DNA from: Coturnix japonica
Lineage: Eukaryota; Chordata; Aves; Galliformes; Phasianidae
NCBI RefSeq assembly: GCF_001577835.2
Contig: NC_029536.1
Coordinates: 2,418,001-2,482,000 of the forward strand
Length of the DNA stretch: 64,000 nucleotides
Reading direction: 5' to 3'
The position numbers and the translations under genes are program-made. How positions within the stretch are numbered: position 1 is the first letter of the stretch; every line of letters starts with the position of its first letter. The notes beneath the pieces are model-generated. The model worked only from the letters and a program-made list of their open reading frames with translations. It was not told the DNA's origin and did not search any database. This document shows positions 59,701 through 64,000 of the stretch, piece after piece.

Positions 59701-62491
59701 CATTTGCCAAGGTTGTATTGCAGAGCTGCTTTAAAACCCTCCCTAAATGATCACCCTCTCTGCCCACAGGAACAATGGGAGAAGCAGATCAAAGAGGAGG
59801 GGACACCTCTGACCAAGTACTACGCTCAGTGGAAGAAGCTAAGAGAGAAGGAGATACAACTGGAAATCACGGGCAAAGAAAGAGTAAGGACAAAACACCT
59901 TCCTTACTGCACATCACCTATAAATATGGCAGTTAGAAAGCCATGTCCTGGCAGCAGTGCTTGTGTCCTGTACTCTGTTTGCTTGTCCAAGTGCAGGAGT
60001 GCTGGGTTGAACTTGTCTCTGTGTGACCAGTGGTGAGGTGGGACCTGCTGGCTGTGCCCATCCTGCCATTTCCTATATCTCCTGCCAAAGGGAAAGCTCT
60101 GTATCCACTCCTCACTGCTCTGCATGCAGGAGGTGGGGGTGGGAGCTCTGCTTACATTAGGAGTCTGAAGGAAAGCTGTCTCGATGCTAATGCAATGAAA
60201 GTGGCTGAGCTAGGCTGCTTGGCCAGGGAGCAGGAAATAGATGTAATTGGTGTCTCCAGCGTATGGTGGGGAACAATTAAAATAATCGATGGGACATGAG
60301 CACGACTGGCTTTGAGCCAGGTCCCAGAGTGCAGCAGAAGACGTGGGAGATCCTGGAAGCTCTCAGTGCTCTGTGCTGAGATAAGGGCAGGAGGCTGAGG
60401 TTCCCTGGGGCGACTGAAGGGCTGTTGCTTTGGCATTGCAAGGCTCAGGAGGATGACTTAAGAAACCAGGGGAAGTTTCAAGGGCAGTGACGGGGACTTG
60501 TTCCCTGCTGGAGAAAGTGGGCTGAACGGATCAACTGCAGAGAGAGAGAGGTTTTGGAGTTAGCTTTCAGATGGGCCTGTGGCTGCCTGACATCTTTGCT
60601 TGGTGAATGGGGCTGTTGTCTCTCTCGGTGGGGACTGCTAGCTTAATGATGCAGCATTGTGAGCCCCAGCAGGAGAGTGAACACCATGAGGCCCATTAGG
60701 GCTGGGAAAATCCATGTCCCATTAGCAGCCATTGGGGGGAAAAAATAATAACAGAATAAAATCAGCCTGGCTCTCAGCTGCCAGGAGCTGCAGCTTGCCT
60801 TGTGTAACAGTGCTGACCCCGTCTGCCCATTTGCTTTTCCCAATGGTTTTTAATGGGATGCAGACTAATCGGCTTCGTGAGACTCAGCAGATAGTAACCT
60901 TCTATCTGGGAATTAAGAGACTGACCCCCAAATTACCTAATTACTGCTGCTGGGTGCTGAGCACAGGCTGTATCTGTGAGCTCAGGCTCAGTGTAAGTCC
61001 TCATTCCCTTCCTTTGGAGTGACCTCACAGCTGGTAGGGATTTCTGGAACCTTTATTTTGAGGTGCCTAACCTGATCAGTTGCAGCCCTGCTTCCAAATC
61101 TGAGTAGGAAAATACTCAGAATGTATGAGGGGTCATTGTGAGACTATGGGTGATTTTTGCATCTTACTTAGTGCTGTTGCAAAGAACTGTGACCAGGTGG
61201 AAAAACAGGGCTCACAAGAGGGACTTGGGCAGTTGTCAGATCTGCATTTCCCCTTCTGTTGGCTGTAACCTGCACAGGGACTGGGACACTTCCAACCCCA
61301 GCTCTGTCCTGTCTGGGCAGTGCCAGTCTCTTGTGTCACTGCTGCAGCAGAGCAGTGGCAGCTGGCTGTGGGATGTCATCAGGGCAGGAGCTTGGTGTTT
61401 TCCTCCCCTCTCTGCCCAGCATCTGACTTCCCATCCTGGTACTGCAGATGATTGCTTGTAAGTACTCAGCTCCCAGAATCAATATTGCTCAGCTGGGGAC
61501 CATAACCATGAAACAGGTCGGGAGAAATTGCTGGAATTGGCTGCAGGAACAAATGCACAGCTCCTGTTCCTTCCCAGAGGGCTTCCTTTGTGCATGCACT
61601 GTGCCTGTCCCACTGGGGAAGCTCCTGGCAGGGCTGTGGGCAAAGAGGAGTGCATTGAGGGCCAGGCTGATGGGTGGGAGAGCAAATGAGTTATTACTCG
61701 TAGGGTGAATGTTTCCAAGCAAGCTAATGTGTGCTAATGCATGAGTGCTTCCCAGGAGGTGTGCAGCCAGGCACAGGCAGCGGGCAGCTGATGTTCAGAG
61801 TGCACTTGGGATTTAATTTGCATTCTGATTATCTTCGCCCTGCTGGCCTGAGCCCTGGCAAGTAAATCCTCCCCCTAATCCCCCTCTGGAGAGGTGTAAA
61901 GAGCGGTGAGGTGGTGTCAATTGCAAGTACTTAATGGCATTGATATTGGCTGTGCCTGCAGCAGAGAGGTTTGGCCCACTGATCTCCATCAGGGCCAGCA
62001 ACAGGGTGAGCCGTGGTGCAGTCAGACCCAAAGCCAGAACAGCCTGCATGACTTGCATTCCAGAGCTCTGGGACAGCCAGCTTATCAGGGATGTCCTGGT
62101 GAAAAGCCAAGGTGCCAGCAGTGGGCTGCCCATTAGCAAATGTAAAGTATTGCATAGAGATCAGTGGGGCAGTGGTGCTTTGCATGTGTTGTTCAGCTTG
62201 GCAGTGGGCTCACAGATGTATCTGCTGCTCTGCCTGTTGGCAGCAGACAGACCAACTGCTCTCACAGGGCAGAGCCAAGTTCATGTGTTGTGCATTTTAT
62301 GTTTAGAAGTACAAACTAAGGTTGTTCTCACTGTTGCTTTTGTTGTTTCTTCCAGCTTGAAGACTTGAACTTCCCAGAAATTAAACGCAGGAAACAAGAT
62401 GAAAGGAAGGAGGAAGATAAGAAGGAATTCAAGGACCTGTTTGAGCTGGACACTGACTCTGATGAAGAGGACGTTGGATTGTCCATTAAAG
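38774..62491 (+). CDS. NOC2L: NOC2L (NIR), nucleolar complex protein 2 homolog, 3' end not in view (672 residues seen)
   Basis: Coding exons: 38774-38793, 39099-39233, 39808-39979, 40334-40456, 41070-41190, 41702-41792, 42222-42300, 42942-43052, 43603-43716, 43979-44167, 45359-45498, 48006-48117, 53139-53252, 53400-53501, 57327-57470, 59770-59883, 62356-62491. All phases agree; the last exon ends on base 1 of a codon at donor GTACAG. The N-terminus is basic ([18 protein letters not shown]), followed by acidic tracts near residues 45-125. The helical Noc2 core follows, with [27 protein letters not shown] and NFPEIKRRK as in human. The Noc2 family acts with Noc1/Noc3 in pre-60S ribosome maturation and export. 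Mammalian NOC2L also binds p53 and histones and inhibits acetyltransferases. The acidic C-terminal 60-80 residues were not found before 64000. The start has a good Kozak context (A at -3, G at +4). Confidence 0.96.
38815..39058. repeat. GGGGCT/GGGGAT tandem array in NOC2L intron 1
   Basis: Runs of 6-bp GGGGCT and GGGGAT units pass into three longer units containing TAGGCCCGGCTGGGG. It starts about 20 bp after the first NOC2L donor, with the G-rich strand as the sense strand. Confidence 0.85.
39440..39576 (+). mobile_element. Old CR1 LINE 3'-end fragment
   Basis: CATCCCTAGAGGTGCCCGAA, then a diverged part, then CTTTAAGGTCTCTTCCAACT and TTATGGTTCTAT follow the order of the CR1 3' region. It is diverged and lies in NOC2L intron 2. 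Confidence 0.65.
47330..47490. promoter_or_regulatory. AT-rich block in NOC2L intron 11, candidate conserved element
   Basis: A block with AATTAATAG, GATCAATTAATTCC and AATGATAATTATTTC stands out from its GC-rich surroundings. No coding potential is seen. Function is unknown; this is inference from composition. Confidence 0.25.
48118..53138. other. NOC2L intron 12 (5.0 kb)
   Basis: This is the longest intron in view. No exon of another gene is seen. It holds a CR1 fragment at 51570-51705 and otherwise unassigned unique sequence. Confidence 0.7.
51570..51705 (+). mobile_element. Old CR1 LINE fragment
   Basis: A GGAGATACTCAGAAAGCTGC part, CTTGGAGGCCCTATTTGAG, then GACTAGATGACCTGCAGGAG and TCAACCTGTGTG parallel the last 130 bp of CR1 in order. 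It is diverged. Confidence 0.65.
53502..57326. other. NOC2L intron 14 (3.8 kb)
   Basis: Read in all frames; only short open frames without recognisable domains. No repeat family recognised. Confidence 0.6.
57471..59769. other. NOC2L intron 15 (2.3 kb)
   Basis: No exon or recognised repeat is seen. Confidence 0.6.
59884..62355. other. NOC2L intron 16 (2.5 kb)
   Basis: No NOC2L exon is missed here, because the flanking exons join in frame as in human (ITGKER, then [10 protein letters not shown]). It contains a possible old LINE endonuclease remnant (60145-60300) and AT-rich blocks with homeodomain-type cores at about 60640-60770 and 61690-61960. Confidence 0.6.
60145..60300 (+). mobile_element. 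Possible ancient CR1/L2-like LINE endonuclease remnant
   Basis: One frame reads [12 protein letters not shown], then [19 protein letters not shown] and SSVWW. This parallels the start of the ORF2 endonuclease of CR1/L2 elements, where an N-A-R-S-L stretch is followed by a D-[IV]-I-[AG]-[IV]-[ST]-E-T-W motif. The match is short and the catalytic Glu position is replaced. It may be a chance likeness. Confidence 0.3.
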
Positions 62492-64000
62492 GTACAGCTC
62501 TAGGGCTGGGCTCCTTGTCCAGCTTTGTATGTGATGTGGGACAAGAAGTGTGTGTTGTCTCATGCACAGAGGGTGGAGGTGCCCTTCTGATGCTTTTATT
62601 GCTCACTGAATGACATTGCAGGCTTTCCTGAGGCCTCAATGAACTCTGAATGCTCCAGAAATGGAGCAGTATCACTCACGGGTTGTGACCACGAGGGGGC
62701 CACACTAAATTGTGGAACCTGCTGAAAAAGTTCATCTCGAGGCTTGAGAGAAACTTCACTGTTCTGTTTATTACTGGGGAAAGTTTGGGCTATCACAGGT
62801 CCTTTCAATGCCTTATGGTTTGTACAGAAGGGAGACTTCTATACAGGAGGAAGAAGTGGTCAGAAAAGTGACCTTGCTGAGATGGAGGCTGCTGTGTTTT
62901 TGTAGGGTGAGGTCCTATGCAGCAGCACACAGAGCTGTGTTTGGAGTTCTTACTGGAAAGAGCCAATTCCAGAGGCCTGGAGACCTGTAGATCTCTGCAA
63001 AGGAGTTATTGAGAGCTCTCACTGCCTTACCCTGTGGCTTGAGCTCTCTGCAGTCTCAGCACCAGCGCTGCTGATTCATTTAGGGGCTTTCTAAGTGAAT
63101 GAAGAAGGCAATGGACAGTTGTGCCAGTGAGCTCAGACCAAGTTCCTAACCCTCAGAAGGGGACTTTGATGCAGGTTTGCCTGCTCAGGGTCACAGCATA
63201 GCACTCCTGCCTTATTCTGGTTGCACCTGGCTGGAAGCTGCATGGGGATAAGTGGCAAGCAAGGAGAGCACTGGATTTCCAATCATTTCTTAATCTGGTT
63301 GATCTGAAGGGAGATGATTCCCCGTGCTCTTGCTTTATGCTCTGCGCAGGTGGAGCTGAATGGACCCTCCCAGAGGGGCAGGAACGGTGCCCTTAGGAGC
63401 AGAAAAAGCACTTGGCAGGCCTGAATCTCTTGGTTGGGTTTCTAGAAGGTGTGAAGATAAAGGACTTTGCACGTTTTAGGAGCCAACAAGCAGGCAAGGG
63501 TGGAAGGAGCCCTGCGGTGGGGAGGAAAGCATGGATTTGATCAATGTGTGTCACCAAGGAGGTGGGGGAGCTCCTGCATTCCTCTCATTTCCCAGCTGAC
63601 AGCTCTCTGGGGGGGAGAGGCAGCCGCTCCTGGAGATTATTAATGGCTGGGAAAGAGGTGTGGGCAGCCTGGTGGTGCAGCAATTAAAGCGAGGAGGCAG
63701 CGTGCAATGAGCCAGCCCAGCCGTCTGCGTTAGGTGCTGGTGTGCTGCTAATGAACTCAAACGGCTTTCTTCATTTATTCCTCACGTAATCATATTACAT
63801 CAATTTAATACCAGGCCGGGTGGGGGCTGGGGGTGTGTGTGGAATGAGAGGTTAGTTCTATTCTTGTTTCCTAGCAGAATAATCACTGCTGCATGGAGGG
63901 TCCAGGGAAGGATGCATGTGATCCTAAGGAGTAGGGGAGCACCCAAAGCTGGAGCCTGCTGGGTGTGCTCCTACCTGGGGCTCAACTTGTGCCTGCAGAA
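62492..64000. other. Start of NOC2L intron 17, to the window edge
   Basis: No acceptor followed by the expected acidic C-terminal coding sequence is seen. The segment 63590-63830 is AT-rich with several ATTA cores (ATTATTAATGG, GTAATCATATTACATCAATT) and looks like a candidate regulatory element. Confidence 0.45.

Noticed and set aside
1-64000. tRNA, rRNA, snoRNA, CRISPR, retrovirus-like or Polinton-like elements
   Set aside because: I looked for typical box motifs, hairpin arrays and element proteins and saw none I could support by reading alone.

Overview
The window is vertebrate nuclear DNA with short exons, GT-AG (and two GC-AG) introns, poly(A) signals and no operons. It holds many 3'-end fragments of CR1 LINEs, the typical repeat of birds, and GC-rich minisatellites. 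Its gene order matches human 1p36.33 (NOC2L-KLHL17-PLEKHN1-PERM1), read here from the other side. The best inference is a bird microchromosome, probably galliform (chicken-like, chr21 type). That species call is not proven by the sequence.

Layout. 1-5151: noncoding 5' flank of PERM1 with a CCCTAA-like satellite (about 1835-2290), a TATA-linked triplet of 22-bp palindromic repeats (3591-3661) and a muscle-type site cluster (4510-4563). 5154-8976: PERM1 (+), 3 coding exons, 664 aa. About 9990-11413: tail-to-tail gap and PLEKHN1 3' region. 11414-22091: PLEKHN1 (-), 15 coding exons, 609 aa, complete. 22092-23940: intergenic. 23946-32684: KLHL17 (-), 11 coding exons, 590 aa, complete, with a long 3'UTR; a probable noncoding first exon lies at 38562-38640. 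38562-38774: shared divergent promoter. 38774-62491: NOC2L (+), 17 coding exons encoding 672 residues; the last 60-80 residues lie in exons I could not find or beyond the right edge.

All four gene models were assembled by hand from reading-frame continuity, splice-site phase and resemblance to the vertebrate proteins. Every exon junction keeps frame and the totals come out at the family lengths. PERM1 is a muscle PGC-1/ERR-pathway regulator. PLEKHN1 is a lipid-binding protein with two PH domains. KLHL17 is a CUL3 substrate adaptor of neurons. NOC2L is a nucleolar ribosome-assembly factor and histone-acetyltransferase inhibitor. They are neighbours by conserved synteny and do not form a known pathway.

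The most interesting points are a CR1 fragment that seems to supply the 5' splice site of a PLEKHN1 exon; one GC-AG intron in each of PLEKHN1 and KLHL17; a short bidirectional promoter with a YY1-type motif on the NOC2L start codon; three PE-[LM]-Y-[ED]-x-[LF]-F motifs in PERM1; and several tandem arrays with palindromic or telomere-like units. I found no wholly unknown gene system.
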